Positions 1 through 12,400 of a DNA stretch of 64,000 bases are shown here, piece after piece; position 1 is the stretch's first letter, and each line of letters starts with the position of its first letter. This stretch comes from Coleophoma eucalyptorum (Eukaryota; Ascomycota; Leotiomycetes; Helotiales; Dermateaceae): assembly GCA_026120035.1 (NCBI GenBank), contig JALRME010000001.1, positions 124,001-188,000 of the forward strand. Direction: 5' to 3'. Below the pieces are notes generated by a model. The model saw nothing but the letters and a program-made list of their open reading frames with translations. It was not told the DNA's origin and did no database searches. Both the position numbers and the translations under genes were made by a program.

Positions 1-1828
1 CATCTCCATAGCATAAATCCACTTCTTAGCAAACACTTCCTCCGTAAACCTCTGCGCGCTCTTGCGTGCTCGCTTCCGCATCGCTAATTTGTCTTCGAGC
101 TGCAGCGCTTCTTGGAAGCCAATTGCAAATTCGGTTGCTGTTGTTGCATGGAAGCCTGTGTGGACTTTGTCAGTATGCTTCCTAGAATTTCTTCCAGGTG
201 ACTAGAGAAGAAGTGGATCTTGGGATGGGAAAATACATACCCGTTCGTTCTCCATCGATTGGAATGACAATATCCCGCTTTGGTCCACCGCTATCATGAA
301 CAACCAAGATCAATCCCGCTGCCTGATATTCCACAACGCCAATACCGAAATGCTCATTCCACATTCCATTGACCCCAACGCTAGCTCGTCGTAGCCAGTC
401 CAAGATCTCGGGCCAGCTGGCATCCAGGTGGAATTCCACACTGTCCTTAATCTGCAGCTCGTTCGCAAGCAGTCTCAGCTCATAAACACGTTTCGAATCC
501 CCGTCGTCGCGTACACTTCCGATCAAGACCAGCTTCGCACCTTTTGTAGCCGGTGTGCCGGTATCCATGAATTCCTTAAAGGCGTTCAGGATGAGCTTGT
601 GGTTCTTCTCTGGGCGGAACTGAGCAATATATAGAAGTACTTTCTCCCGTGCCGACTCGCTGCTTTCTGAAACGTCGATTTCTTTCTCGAGCTCCTCTAC
701 GGCTACTGGTGGGTACACGACAAATGCGCCGGGTTTCCTCAATTCCTTTCTCCATGGTCCCCAGAGCGAGGTGATGTGATCTAACGTCCAGTTGGAGTTG
801 GTCATAACTACATCTATTGAGGCGCCGACCCAGGTGTACATCTTTGCAAAGAGCTGCCAGTACATCTTCTTGGCCGCGCCTTTTGCGCCTGCGCCCTTGC
901 CTGCATTCACTCCTTGCTGTCCTGTTGGTGAGTCCGCGTCTAGTGAGCCTAGCATGTCCGTCGAGATGGTTGGGTAGTGTACATATGCGCCGGTAGGCAC
1001 GTCGGGAAATAGAAGCTTGCAGAATCCAAGTGCGAAGGCATATCCCATTGTGTCAACGAAGATGTCGGCTGGAAGGAGAGAGAAAGCATCATATGCGAGG
1101 AGGAGAGAACCTATAGATTGTCCGAGGAGGGTGAAGTGAGGCCAGGTGGAAGCCAGGACCCAATGTCTGGTAGTGAGGTAGAGGAAGGTAATAGTCGGGG
1201 GGTGCAGGTGGATGTTAAATCGGTTCTACGAATATTTATTTAGCAAGCGACGTGGTTAGAAGTGGAATACACATACCTCTACTCTCGAGAGAATCGCATT
1301 CTTGTCAACATCATGATCACCGGTATAGACAATGATTTTCGCATTCGGCCAGCGCTTCTGCGTGGCTCTGATAGCAGCCCAGAGAACTCTCTCTCCACCG
1401 CCACCGGCATTACTACCACAGAGTCAGTACAACCAACAAACCCCCAGGAAGGAGTAGGAAGCTCACCAGAACGGATGAAAGAAGCCCACAATGCCATCCC
1501 AAGCCATATCAGCGGCAAGTTGCCCATTGTCCACACCAGCGGCCAAAGCCTCGACGTTCTCCCACTCGTCGCTATCCCTCCTCTTCTCCTTCCAGGCAGC
1601 CTCATCCGTCTTGACGCGGTCGAGAATCTGCGCGCGCCGCCCGGCCGTCTTCTTGCGCAGGTAGAAGCCCACCGTCCTGCCCGCAGTACGAACGAGAGCC
1701 GGGCCTCCAAGAATAACGGTCAGTGGCATGACGCCGAGGAAGAGCGCAAATAGGATGGCAAAGACGTTGGGAGCCAGCCCGAAAATCGTATTGGTAGAGC
1801 CATCGGGAGCTGCACAAGTACCCGCCAT
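1..1828 (-). CDS. ALG11: ALG11 alpha-1,2-mannosyltransferase (3' end off window)
   Basis: Adds the fourth and fifth mannose (alpha-1,2) to the dolichol-linked oligosaccharide on the cytosolic face of the ER, in N-glycan assembly. Exons read 1828-1467, 1412-1277, 1225-241 and 154 to the left edge. The start at 1828 puts a hydrophobic membrane anchor near residues 15-40. Seen: a glycine-rich [11 protein letters not shown] stretch split by intron 1, the GDP-sugar loop RPEKNHK, and the GT4 EX7E motif (EHFGIGVVE). After intron 3 the reading continues [10 protein letters not shown], as in the family. The last residues in view ([10 protein letters not shown]) belong to the C-terminal helix, so only the very end is missing. 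Divergent from COX18. Family identity is clear; the splice sites are my reading. Confidence 0.93.
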
Positions 1829-2236
1829 AGTGAAGGAGGGAAGATTGCTATGCACGAGATAGCAAAAAGCTGGAAGCTGGTGCAAAACAGGAAACAGACC
1901 ACGAAAGAGGGTTGAAATAAGGTGGGTAAGGGCCTCGTAGCCGGAGCCGCACGGTAGCCTTGTGCACTGTGTTCACTTCCACCTCTCACCTGAACACGAT
2001 CACACGCGAACGGAAGAAATTCGGCTGGTCAGGTGCGGCGGCGTCTAAAGAACGCGCTACATTCAAGCTTAAATGTATTTTTGGCTCTGCACGGCTTGCC
2101 TTGCCTTGCCAAGCGCGTGAGATGGTCATTTCTTGCATGGTACGAGTCTCGTAGCTAGCTATAGCAGCTATACCACTCCAGCAGCTACAACTGCCTCAAT
2201 CGGTGCGGTGGTTCTCACCACCACCCCATCATTCCC
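1829..2236. promoter_or_regulatory. Shared promoter of ALG11 and COX18
   Basis: About 400 bases separate the divergent ALG11 and COX18 start codons. The stretch holds short repeated CTTGCC and TAGCTAGCTATAGCAGCTAT-type runs near 2095-2172. No ORF in it looks coding. Its role as a bidirectional promoter is inferred from gene orientation alone. Confidence 0.5.
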
Positions 2237-3211
2237 ATGGCGATCCTCCTCCGCACAAGCATGCGACCGCATCTCCTCTACCAGAAACCCTCCCACCTGC
2301 CCGCCCTTCTCCTGCAGCTACCGCCGTCCTGTCGCAGCTTCCATGCCTCCCCACGTCCGCAATTCCTCGATGCCGCCATGGGCGTTGCGCATTCGGGCCT
2401 CGAAGTAATCCACAGCTCGACCGGCCTGCCGTGGGTATATACGCTACCCCTCGCCGCGCTCGCCATTCGCACTACCGTCACTCTGCCCTTCTCGCTCTAC
2501 ATGCGCCGAGGGATGCAACGGCAGATTGAGCTCTCGCCGCTGCTAACCGCCTGGCGACATGTGTTTCGACAGAAAGCAATGAAGGAGGCAGTGCACACGG
2601 GGCCTGCGGTGATCAACCGAGAAGTCTACAAGCAGATGGGCGCAAAGAGAAAAGAGCTCTTCCGGCGCTGGGATTGCCCGCGCTGGAGGAACTTCTTGGG
2701 GCTCATCCAGCTGCCGTTCTGGTTGGTGATGATCGAGACCATCCGGAAGATGTGTGGTGCCAACGTTGGCTTGCTGGGGATGATGGCAGCGAGGATATCG
2801 GGCGGTGTGGAGGATGCTGCTACTGCAGCCACGGCTGCTATCACGAGTCTTCCCAAGGAAGCCAGTTTCGCAACCGAAGGCGCTCTCTGGTTCCCCGACC
2901 TGCTCTCTCCAGATCCACATCTCGTGCTTCCATTCATGCTCTCCGGGGCCATTTTGCTGAATCTGAGCAACGCCCTACCGAGCAAGAACCCTGCAGTGTG
3001 GCAGAAGAGACTCGTGCGGAGTTTACGAATTGTGGCATTGGCTATTGGACCTTTGACATTGCAGGTCCCTAGTGCCATGCTGGTGTATTGGATTAGTTCT
3101 AGCACGTTGGCATATACACAGGCCAGGCTGCTAGACGCTTTCATGCCGCTGAAGAAGCCGGTCGAGCCTTGTAAGCCGAAGCTTATAACATCACCCCCAC
3201 CGGAGCCTTGA
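2237..3211 (+). CDS. COX18: Mitochondrial inner-membrane insertase COX18/OXA2
   Basis: Oxa1/YidC-family insertase, 324 aa in a single exon. The COX18/Oxa2 branch moves the C-terminal tail of Cox2 across the mitochondrial inner membrane for cytochrome oxidase assembly. The first ~45 residues are rich in Arg and Ser with few acids, as in a mitochondrial presequence. Hydrophobic segments lie near residues 62-90, 154-175, 235-255 and 270-308, in the order expected for the family. The TGLPWVYTLPLAALAIRTT stretch is the family's first helix. COX18 is preferred over OXA1 because the protein is short and has no long coiled, ribosome-binding C-terminal tail. Convergent with the kinase gene. Confidence 0.88.
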   Translation: MAILLRTSMRPHLLYQKPSHLPALLLQLPPSCRSFHASPRPQFLDAAMGVAHSGLEVIHSSTGLPWVYTLPLAALAIRTTVTLPFSLYMRRGMQRQIELSPLLTAWRHVFRQKAMKEAVHTGPAVINREVYKQMGAKRKELFRRWDCPRWRNFLGLIQLPFWLVMIETIRKMCGANVGLLGMMAARISGGVEDAATAATAAITSLPKEASFATEGALWFPDLLSPDPHLVLPFMLSGAILLNLSNALPSKNPAVWQKRLVRSLRIVALAIGPLTLQVPSAMLVYWISSSTLAYTQARLLDAFMPLKKPVEPCKPKLITSPPPEP

Positions 3212-4012
3212 GATAGAAGAAGAAATGCAGTGCAGGCAATTTCTTTTGGTCCAGGGAGGTCCAAATCTTTCCCATACACCAAAACAAGACCCGACTCTTG
3301 GTAGAAGGCTTGTAAAGGCCGAAATTTGCGATGATGGTTCGAGTTTGATATATACTCGGGCACTGTACAAATACTCACAATATCCACCTGTACATAGGAA
3401 AGTGTAGATTTAAAAATGGTTCACAGAGCAAAAAGGAATTGGAAAAGAGTAAACACCTAGGTCATAGGGTATATATTAAGACGATATGTGCACCATATCG
3501 AACCATCACTTTGTCTTCTGGCTAATTTGATGCTAACCCGTCCGATTCCTTCCATGCTAAAATCCTGTTTGAGAGAAGAGTAGTGCTCATGAATACCCTG
3601 ACAAACATAGGCCAACCCAGACCAAATCCCTATGCTACAATTAATTCCGCCCATGAAGTCTTTTGCCAAAAAAGAAGAAAAGAAGTTGAATTGAAAGAAA
3701 AGTGGTCCCATTCCGCTTGTGACTTCCCTGCTGCGCAGGATCCTAGAAAATCATCCCATTCCCATTTGCCCAATAGACGCCTATGCTTGCTGAAGGACAA
3801 ACAACTATCCAACCCCAAATCGCTGTGTATATTCGTGATCGTCCCATGAGCGCCTCTGCTTTCAAGAAGAAAAAAGGAAGCCAAAAACAACACCTTAAAC
3901 CCGAAACAGAATTTCGGCCATCCCAAATGCCCAAATCTTTTAAACTTTCGACGCAATAATGACTGCGGACAAAAATATATGCGTATGCATCGACAATCTT
4001 CTTTAAAAGTCT
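3212..4012. other. Convergent 3' intergenic region
   Basis: 800 bases between the stop codons of COX18 (plus) and the kinase (minus). It presumably holds both 3' UTRs. I see no coding ORF or repeat in it. Confidence 0.6.
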
Positions 4013-7000
4013 CTACTCTGCCATGCAGACCTTCTTCGCGGTTTCTGTGCTTCCAACCGAGGCATTTGTTCCCCTCCTTGCGATTGTAGCCTTTGGCTTG
4101 GGCTTCTTTCGCATCATAGTGAGACCCTCATCACTATCCGAATCGTCACCATCGTCTGCACAAGCCCCATCCCCATCCCCATTATAACCTTCATCGATAT
4201 CATGAACAGAGAAAGCCGATGCGTCCTCCAAGGGAACCCTCATTCTGAGAGAACCAGTAGGTGTATCTCCTTCAATAGAATGCTCTTTGGACAGAATGGG
4301 TGGTGTCATGGTATCTGGGCTGCTTTCCACGCTCAGGACCGACTCTGGAGCGGTCACAATACCTGGGCGTTGAAGGAATTCACCCTCAAGGTCCGCACAA
4401 TCTGAGGATGCACTTGATACCAAGGCAGGTAATGATGGTACAGAAGCAAATGACTGTTCTTGAGATCCAATGTTGACGGACGACACTGGCGAAGTCATAT
4501 CTGAGGGGGACGCGAGAGCCGAAGCCAGATTGGCGGAGCTGACCGAGCTCGAAGACTCCGCTCGCTGACCTTGAGCATGTTTCTGAGCGCAGGTATTGTC
4601 ATCTGGAGATGACGGGCAGTCTCCAATTGTAGTCCGGTGTCTGTGTACCGAATCGGCAAGCTCTTTCCTCTTCTTGTCGGCTTCTATCTCCAAGCGTCTA
4701 CGGCGGTCGAGAGTTTCTTGAGCTCTTTGAAACGACTCGGGAGTACTTGCACCATACACACGGGGTAGAGGAGTCTGCGCTTCAGGGGTTCGGTCGGCTA
4801 CAGGACGACGCTCATCCAAGACCGGAGCTGCGAAGGAACGATCAGAGACATTTGGGGTTGAGACTGAAGACTGTTGCGCTGATATCATGTAAGCTGGAAA
4901 AAAGAGAGGAGATGCTAGTGGTCTCTCTCCAAAGAACTTGCTAGGACTGAGGTCCGCGGAACGAGATGGTCGAGGATGTCTCAAAATGCTTGGTGGTTCA
5001 AAGAAGCCCGAGACCGTGTCATTGCTGACTGCAATACTTGCACCAGCATGCTTGTCCGCAGACTCGAATAGGCCTTTATCCGCGGATCGAGACCGACCCG
5101 GAGTTTCGTCGATACCAGCAACTCTTGGAGGTGTCCACAGGTGCCCCCCAAAAATGTTACCATGATGATCGGTAAATGGACCGGGTGCCCGGATTTCGTG
5201 GTCAGGAAAGTGTCGGCCTAGGCCGACGTTCGTTACGTTCCGCGTGTACGAAGAGCCTCGGTGGATGACGGTCTGGATCGAAGCCGCAGTCGATACCTTG
5301 CGATCCGGGAGATCTGGTCTTGCATCAGGATATGATGCTGAGCCAGATTCATTACTGCTGGGGGTGCCTCCTACCGAGTTAGACTTTTGAGTAAAGTCCA
5401 GGGAAAAGGGATCTTGGCCAGCCTCATGGGGTCGATCTGGGCTGGCAGTGAGACTCTGGGCAAGGGGGTGCTCATACCGATGCTGTTCTTCATCAGCTCT
5501 AATAGTTTCAAAGTAGTCGAAGTCGTCCGCCCGAAGACTTGCTCTTCTGGCCTCTCGGGAGTAGGAAGCATGGGGTGAATATATGTCTGGGGCCGAGCTG
5601 GTCACGCTGCTTGTAGCTCTTCTCCGAGAGCCTTCGCCTCTATCACTTCGAACGGCACCAATAGCTTTGCTGACAGTCTTCTTAATCGCAGATCGAGCGC
5701 GTTCCAGAAAGGTAATGGGCACAACAGCGCGTTCCAATTCTCGATCGTCAACTTGAATCCTCCTTCCGGCCGTCTTTCTTGATGGATCCGTATCGTCAAG
5801 CCAGCTGATGAGATGGTCAATGCCTTTGATGACCCAAGGATGACGCTTCACCTCCCTCAGCTTCATGCGTTCTGTGGGGTCCTTGACCAACATCCGGCTT
5901 AATAAATCGTATAATTCGTCATCAATATCCTCATAAACCAATTCCCCATCCTCTCGATACGGGCCGGATGAAGTTCCCATACGCCGATGGAGACTGATGT
6001 GTGATGTCGAGTGTGCTGGGTCAATTGGCTTTAGTCTGCGTCTAGGAATATATACCTCTTCGGTGGCGATGGTCCTGAAGAGACTGTACTCATCCTCAGC
6101 CATGAAAGGTATGCGTGCATAAATCAGACAGTAGAGGGTGATACCCAGAGACCACACGTCAATCTGCTCCGTGACCCTAGGCTGTCCCGATTCCAGGTCT
6201 GTATAACATAGCTCCGGAGCGAAGAAAGCCGGAGTGCCAACCGTCTTAGCTAGCTCAAGGTCATCGTCGAAATCTTGTGCATCAGCTTCGGTGACATTCT
6301 CCTCGGTTTCGCCTTCGCGAATTGGTCTGCCAAAGTAGGAAACCCCAAAGTCGGAGATCTTTACTCGGTGGTCTTTGGTCCAGAGAAGGTTTGCTGGCTT
6401 AATATCTCGATGAACAATTCCTTCGTAGTGTAGATATTCCAGACCCAGTACAGTGTCCCGGAAAACGCCTCGAGCTTGCTCGATGGTGAAGCAAGGGACG
6501 TAAGAGAAATCATCTTCGAAAGCATCATGCGCGGTCAGGTCATCAACGGAGGACATGTGCGAGATGATACTGTCCGCCATGCTGGGAGACCGGCCACGAA
6601 ATGAAGGAGGATCGTCAGGATATGAACCGTACATGGTTCCCTCGAGGGCAATGGCTGAGCTGTGAGTAGAAGGTAGTGACGGAAGGGGTCCAGGGCCTTC
6701 ATCATCTTCTTCGTTATCGCTGTCGAGGGCCCCAATGTCAAATTCGACTGGTAGCGGAGTATGGCTCCGGGAGCCGGTGCGGGAAGGAGCACGAGAAGTT
6801 GCTCTCGAATGGACGCGAGAGTCAGGATTGGATCGGACCATTGAAGTGTGCGATCGAGCAAGGCTGCGCAACGACTCGTGCGTGTTTTGGCGAGATAAAG
6901 GTGCCATATCACTTTCTTCATCGTCACCATGCTCCAGACTCCAATGCTCCGGTTGTCCATTGTTCATCTGAGAGACCTTGGATCGTTGGGCCTCCTTCCG

Positions 7001-7880
7001 TTGCCGGCGGCGTTGTACCATCTTGAAGAATTTTTCCTCCTCTCCGGTGTCTTGTATGCCTTTGAGTTCGTTCTCGATTCTTCGGCGCTCATGCAAGCAT
7101 ATCGCTGGCTGGCCCTTCTTCCGCCAGATGACCTCGCCAAGTTCGACATGCTCCAGTACCATGTAAATCTTCTTTAACTCGGGATCGTCGATGACCTCCA
7201 GCAGGCCAACGACATTGGGATGTCGGATCTTCTTGAGAATGGCAATCTCGCGCTTCGTCTTATCCTCGGGTGACACCGTGACCCTTCCCAGACGGCGCTT
7301 CTTGGAGAATCGTTGTATGATTTTAATGGCGACATAATCGCCCGTCTCGAGGCTCCGCGCAAGCTTGACCTTGCCATGTACTCCCCTGCCAATCTCGTCG
7401 ATGATTTCGTACTGATTGATGAGTTTGCGACCGGTGATGAAGTCCTTTTCTACTTCGGCCTTGTGCGTTCTGGTAAAATGCCATGTTAGTGCAGCCTTAT
7501 GCGACATGACTCCTACAGCGGTGGAGGAAGTGGGCTACGATGAAAATTGCGAGATGAAACAATAGCAATATCACGGCACCAAGGTGCACAATGAACTCCT
7601 CGTGGCCACTACCACGGTCCTTGACCGTAGTGTCGGGCGGGGCGAAGGTTCTCAGGTGGAATGGAAGGGTTATTCGGGGGCGTAAAGGATAGGCAACTCA
7701 CTCGCGAACTTTATGCATCTGCAGTGGATGCAAAAATGGACTGGAATGAGGGGTGCCATCGGATAGCGATGCCCCGGTGGATTGTCGAGGAATGATCGCA
7801 GGACTGAAGAGGCCAGGACTCGAGGACGGCGTGCTGCCCGCGGTCTTGGAGATGTGTGCTGCAGCGGCGGCGGGATCCAT
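4013..7880 (-). CDS. SAK1/Ssp1-like Ser/Thr kinase (upstream kinase of SNF1/AMPK)
   Basis: A CaMKK/SAK1/Ssp1-type kinase, expected to phosphorylate the activation loop of Snf1/AMPK. Two exons, 7880-7702 and 7469-4013, give 1211 aa; the intron has a CTAAC branch point. The glycine loop GRGVHGKV is near residue 87, the ATP lysine (VAIKII) near 109, HRDIKPANLL near 413, DFG near 433, and the APE equivalent in TPAFFAPEL. About 180 residues of low-complexity, Ser/Arg-rich sequence are inserted between the hinge and HRD, as in other fungal members. The ~550-residue C-terminal tail is disordered, Ser/Pro/Asp-rich and ends in an acidic stretch. The first exon adds 60 Ser/Pro-rich residues. An ATG at 7507 would lie inside the intron and break a good splice, so I start at 7880. 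S. cerevisiae has three paralogues, so no symbol is assigned. Confidence 0.88.
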
Positions 7881-8489
7881 TGTTGAGAAGCAGCGAAACG
7901 ACGGTCGACATGGTGTGGTGTAAAGCTCCTGGCAGTCTTTGCGCAAGAGAGAACAATGGCTCAACGACGCATTGTTGTTGGCGAAAAAACAGAAGGGACG
8001 GAGGTTGGAGGACCGATGGTGATATAAGAGAAGAGGTGAGAGAGTAGGTTGCAAGGTGTGAGGAGTGTGAGGGTGTGAGGTGTGGTGTGTGGTGATGTGA
8101 TTGAGAGTTGGAGTGCGAAGTAGCAGAGTGGAGTCGGAGGTTGGTGGATAGGGATTACAGTAATGATGATGGTAGATAGAGGTGGTGTACTGTATTGTCG
8201 GGAGCGCGAGAGCGGAATAGCCCGATTAGGCTTGGTAGGCCTCTGATTTTGGTGGGCTGGTTTATGGGTGGCAGCCGTGTGAGTGCTGGGGTAGAGGTAG
8301 GGGCAGGGATCGAGTGATGAGAGTAGTGGGCTGGTGAGGTAAGTCGATGTCAATGTCGATGTGCGGTAGGACACGACAGTGCAGACGTAGTGAGGTGCCC
8401 GACGGAATCTTCTGCTTGCACGGCCCGAGGGCTGCACGGTATGGCGGTGGAGAGGCGGGGGAAGATGTGAGAGAAATTGATTGATGGAT

Positions 8490-8660
8490 TGATTGATGGA
8501 GGGAGGGAGAGAGAGAGAGAGAGGAAGGAAGGAAGGAAGGAAAGAAAGAAAGAAAGAGGGGAGAGAGGGAGCAAGATAGCAAGGCAGAGAGTAAGAAAGG
8601 GAGGCACAGAGGGCGGAAGAGAGGGAAAAGGCGAAAGGGCAGACCAGAGACAGACAGACT
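8490..8660. repeat. Polypurine/polypyrimidine tract with GGAA and GAAA runs
   Basis: About 170 bases that are nearly all purine on the plus strand, with short (AG)n, (GGAA)n and (GAAA)n runs. It lies 600-780 bases upstream of the kinase start and so reads as a CT-rich tract on the kinase's sense strand. CT-rich tracts are common in fungal promoters. It could also adopt triplex DNA. Confidence 0.7.
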
Positions 8661-9309
8661 GACAGACTGACGGACAAGACAGAGGAGCACACACGAGCGA
8701 AGGCAAGAGGGTTTCTGCAGCCAGGGTGTGCAGAGAGTGGTCACTTTTGCTGGTGGGCCCCTGATGGAGCCGATGGAGCTGATGGAGACAGGCCTTGAGC
8801 ACAACGTAGATGGTACCGTACAGATCAGATCAGTTCAATCGAATATTACTCGAGCGTTCTGGGTATGGAGTCGAGTCGAGTAGGGTAGGGTGCAGGAAAA
8901 GCGCAGAGGCCAACCAGGATTAGACGGGTGAAGCACTCGAGACAAATAAATTATGGTCCCGACCAAAGGTAAATCATGCTTTTCGCTCTGCCCTTCCCAC
9001 AGGATTTACAGTAAACCGGCCCAAGCAGAAGTTGAGCGCAGAGCCCGGCGAGGAGCAGAGCACAGGGCAATTGTTGGTGGTTGCGATAAGAGAAGGAGGC
9101 GCTGGACAGGGGACATGGGATGGCCCATTGCCGCAGACGGACACTGGAGACAATGGCAAAGAAGAAGGACAAGAAGAGCAGCCCAGACAGGGTCCGAGTA
9201 GCCAATGCGGCCTCTCTCGCTTCATTCGGGGCAGTATTTGATCAGCTCATTCAGTCATCATGATTATTGAGCATCCGCCCTATGAAAAAAAGTCTCTGCT
9301 CCACCGTGA

Positions 9310-9410
9310 CGCATAAGGTGCTGTTCTGTGCTGTCTGGTTGTTGTGCTGTGCTGTGCTGTACTGTACTGCAACCGTTCTGCATTGCACTGCACTGCAGAA
9401 CGGGAGAACT
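9310..9410. repeat. TGCTGT/TGTACTG low-complexity patch with hairpin
   Basis: Repeated TGCTG, TGTGC and TGTACTG words. The patch ends in a perfect 10-base inverted repeat, CCGTTCTGCA at 9373-9382 and TGCAGAACGG at 9394-9403, with an 11-base loop. Similar words recur at 19985-20045 and 46585-46810. Confidence 0.75.
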
Positions 9411-12400
9411 GGGGAGAAATGTTTCCGGGAGACTTCCAGTAAACAGCGTGTGGTTGTTTCTGCAGTCTCTTCACTGTAACACTTTACTTGCACGCTTCAA
9501 CAATCAAATCAACGGTCTTGCTTGGCTTAGTCCGCCCCCTCGCCCCCTCCCAATCAGCCCCTCCCCTCCCCTCCCCCTAGCTCCAGCGCTGATCCTCGCC
9601 CAATCAATCCGGATGTGCTTCTCAACACACACCACCTAATCCTTCGTCCATGCTTCTGCCGTAGAGCATCCTCCTCCCTTCCACTTACTCGGCGAGGGTG
9701 CAACGCAACATATACCACATGTAAAAATAGTTGATAGCAACGGCTGTAACTCTAGGCCCGTGGGTGACTTCTATGGTTCTTCCTTGTACTAAAGCCTATC
9801 GCCTGTGCCCCGAAGTCCCTTGATTTTCGCACTGTTAAGGCGGAACCAACAGAAAGCATGAAGTTGCTGGGCGTGCATGGTGTGGCGTTTCTGAGCTCAC
9901 CAGTTTGGCGAGCCATGCATTTCGTCTCGTAGTCGCTGTACTCAAGCGGGAAAGGATCCAAAAAATAATGAATGAATTAAAAAAAAAACCCGACGGACGG
10001 CTATCAACAACATGGTGCCGCAATGTACAGGAAGATGCCTGTGGTTGTTTACTGTCCTTGTCCTTCATGTGCCAATATTACCAGACCAGGAGGGTAGTCG
10101 CAACAGCCTCAACCTCCACCAACCGCACAACAGATTCAGGGTCGTCTCCCATCACATTGCTTCCTTTTCCCCATCCATCCTCCCATCCCGTCCCCAACTT
10201 TTTGGCTGTCCAGCCAGCTCTCGTTCCAATGAGCGGTCCCCTACCTCCACCCGCCGCGATCCTCTGTGCGCGTCAGCAGCAGAATGCGGAGGGCGCTGAG
10301 GTGATCGTGCTGCACATTTTTGTATCGCGTCGCATCCCTCCACCACGATGGAAATCAATGTACTAGGCAACCTCCACCCTGCAGCAGTGTGGTAGGTAAG
10401 GTACCTGCTAGCTCGTACCTTTGATGTCTGTGGTGGGAGATGCCTGGGTCCTGCATATGGCCTCCATTTACCTGCGACTCCCAGGAAGGCATCTAGGTTC
10501 CTGTATCGCGATCGTTATCTCTCTATCGACGTCTGGGCAATATTACTTTGCAAGGCGCTTGAAGATAATCTCGCGCGCTGGCTCTCCTCGCTTCCCTCGA
10601 CCTCCTTCTAGGCCTTTGCCTTTATCGCTCCTCGCATCATCTCCAGAAGCGCGTGCACGGCACTGGCATGGGTTCGGATAGATGCACTCATCGGACCATG
10701 GCAGTGTACCTGTATGGAGGGGTAAGGAAGGGAAGCACAGGCCGTGCTCCAACTGAATTCTGAGTTGAGTTGAGGATAAGGCTCCGACGCTCCCAATCAC
10801 GAACCATGTCCATTATTGGCGGTGGCGGCGACATCCTGGCTCCAGAGATGGATTGAACTAGCCGATGATGACACGATCAATTCAAAAATTCAAGATTTCA
10901 GACCGGGAGGGACGAGGTCAGCATGTGGTTTAGTCTCATCTGTATGCAATCCTCGGTCGATAACGATAGGAACAAATGGAGGGATGGGAAGGTTCCTGCT
11001 TCTGACGCATAATCTTCATTTATGCCCCGACTCTACTGTGCTCTAGTTGGTTGTACCTTTTCGTGGGACAAGGTAGGTGCAGGCTTCGTCAATAACTCTT
11101 CATATTGTAACTCGCCTGTTGTTCTGAAACCGATAAGCTGCTCTGCATCTCGGCCCAACTTTCTGTGCATTTCTTTGGCCAACTGCCGCCTGCGCTCTTC
11201 CCTGCCTGAGCAGACGGGGAGGCACATGGAGTCGAGCTCAACAGCTTGAGACGACTTATCATATCTCATCTTTCTCTGTTCGCGCGAGAAAGCTCAGTCT
11301 CTCGCTCTCAGTGTCCTCCACATCCCTGCCTCCGTACTTCTCCGCATACTCCACACGTTGCCAGCACCCAAAAGTACAACGTCGATTCTTCCTTGCTACA
11401 GAGTTCTCCTATGCTTCTACTCTCCTCTGCTCTCTGGCGATGCCACGTCTTTGCCCACCGCCCCTTTATCGCTTGCCCAAGCACAATTTGTCCTCGCTTC
11501 ATACGCTGGCTGGAGTACTGTGCACATGCTGGACGGGCAGCATTGCATCGGGACGACTTTATCCAGAGCCTGTCGAATTTCTCTCAGCTTTCGCTCTCTC
11601 CTACGCATACATACCCTTCCATCATTCCCTTCTTCCGAGATGATAGGTCATTCTAGACTTCCTTCGTACATGGTTCGCGCCCTCTGACCATATCCGATTA
11701 ATTATGAACAAGTCAGCCCGCCATACAACGCCATGTGCCATCCACCAACTGTCACACAAACCTCCTGGCCGGCCAACATTTTCGGGTATTCATCCTGGGG
11801 ATATCACATCATATCGGATCACATAGCGAGGACCAAAAGAGATTGGTGACAAGTCTCTGGAATCGCTCGCTTGCAGCTTACGTGCATATCTCCATTCCCA
11901 GAATTCATTGCGGTTTGGAAAGGCTCGGCCTTAGCTTAGCTGAGATAAGGAGAACTCCAAAGCCTTGCTTTCCCGTGAGTAAACGTGCTGACCCTTTTAA
12001 GACACATCATTTTATAAGTTGGTGGCAGCGTGAACCACAGGAGAGAAGCGGATGAGCGGCACACATCGTTACCATTTGCACATGGCAGAACGATGGCCTT
12101 GGAAAACCAGAATGGCTATTCACACCCATCCCACAACTGCGGGTTGAAACTCTTTCGGTATTTCTGTCTCACCCCTCACAGTCGCCTTCAAGCGAGGCCG
12201 TCGATTTGATACGATGCCTTGGAACAGCCTAAGCTCGCCACGCTCGTATTATGCTGCTCAAGCCGCCCAACTTTGGTACTCTGCGTGGTTGGTCCATTAC
12301 TCCACGTGGATAGAGACAGACTTACGGTTGCATGGCCAAAAAGCTGGAGGCGGCTATAGCCGTGTGGAGTACAGAAGCAGGCAGATTCTATCACATATTC

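Noticed and set aside
7961..8804. Overlapping long minus-strand ORFs rich in Ser, Leu and Pro
   Set aside because: They arise from the polypyrimidine tract; all frames stay open because of composition, not coding.
9905..10366. 153-codon plus-strand ORF
   Set aside because: Contains an oligo-A-derived lysine run, shows no domain, and composition matches the surrounding non-coding DNA.
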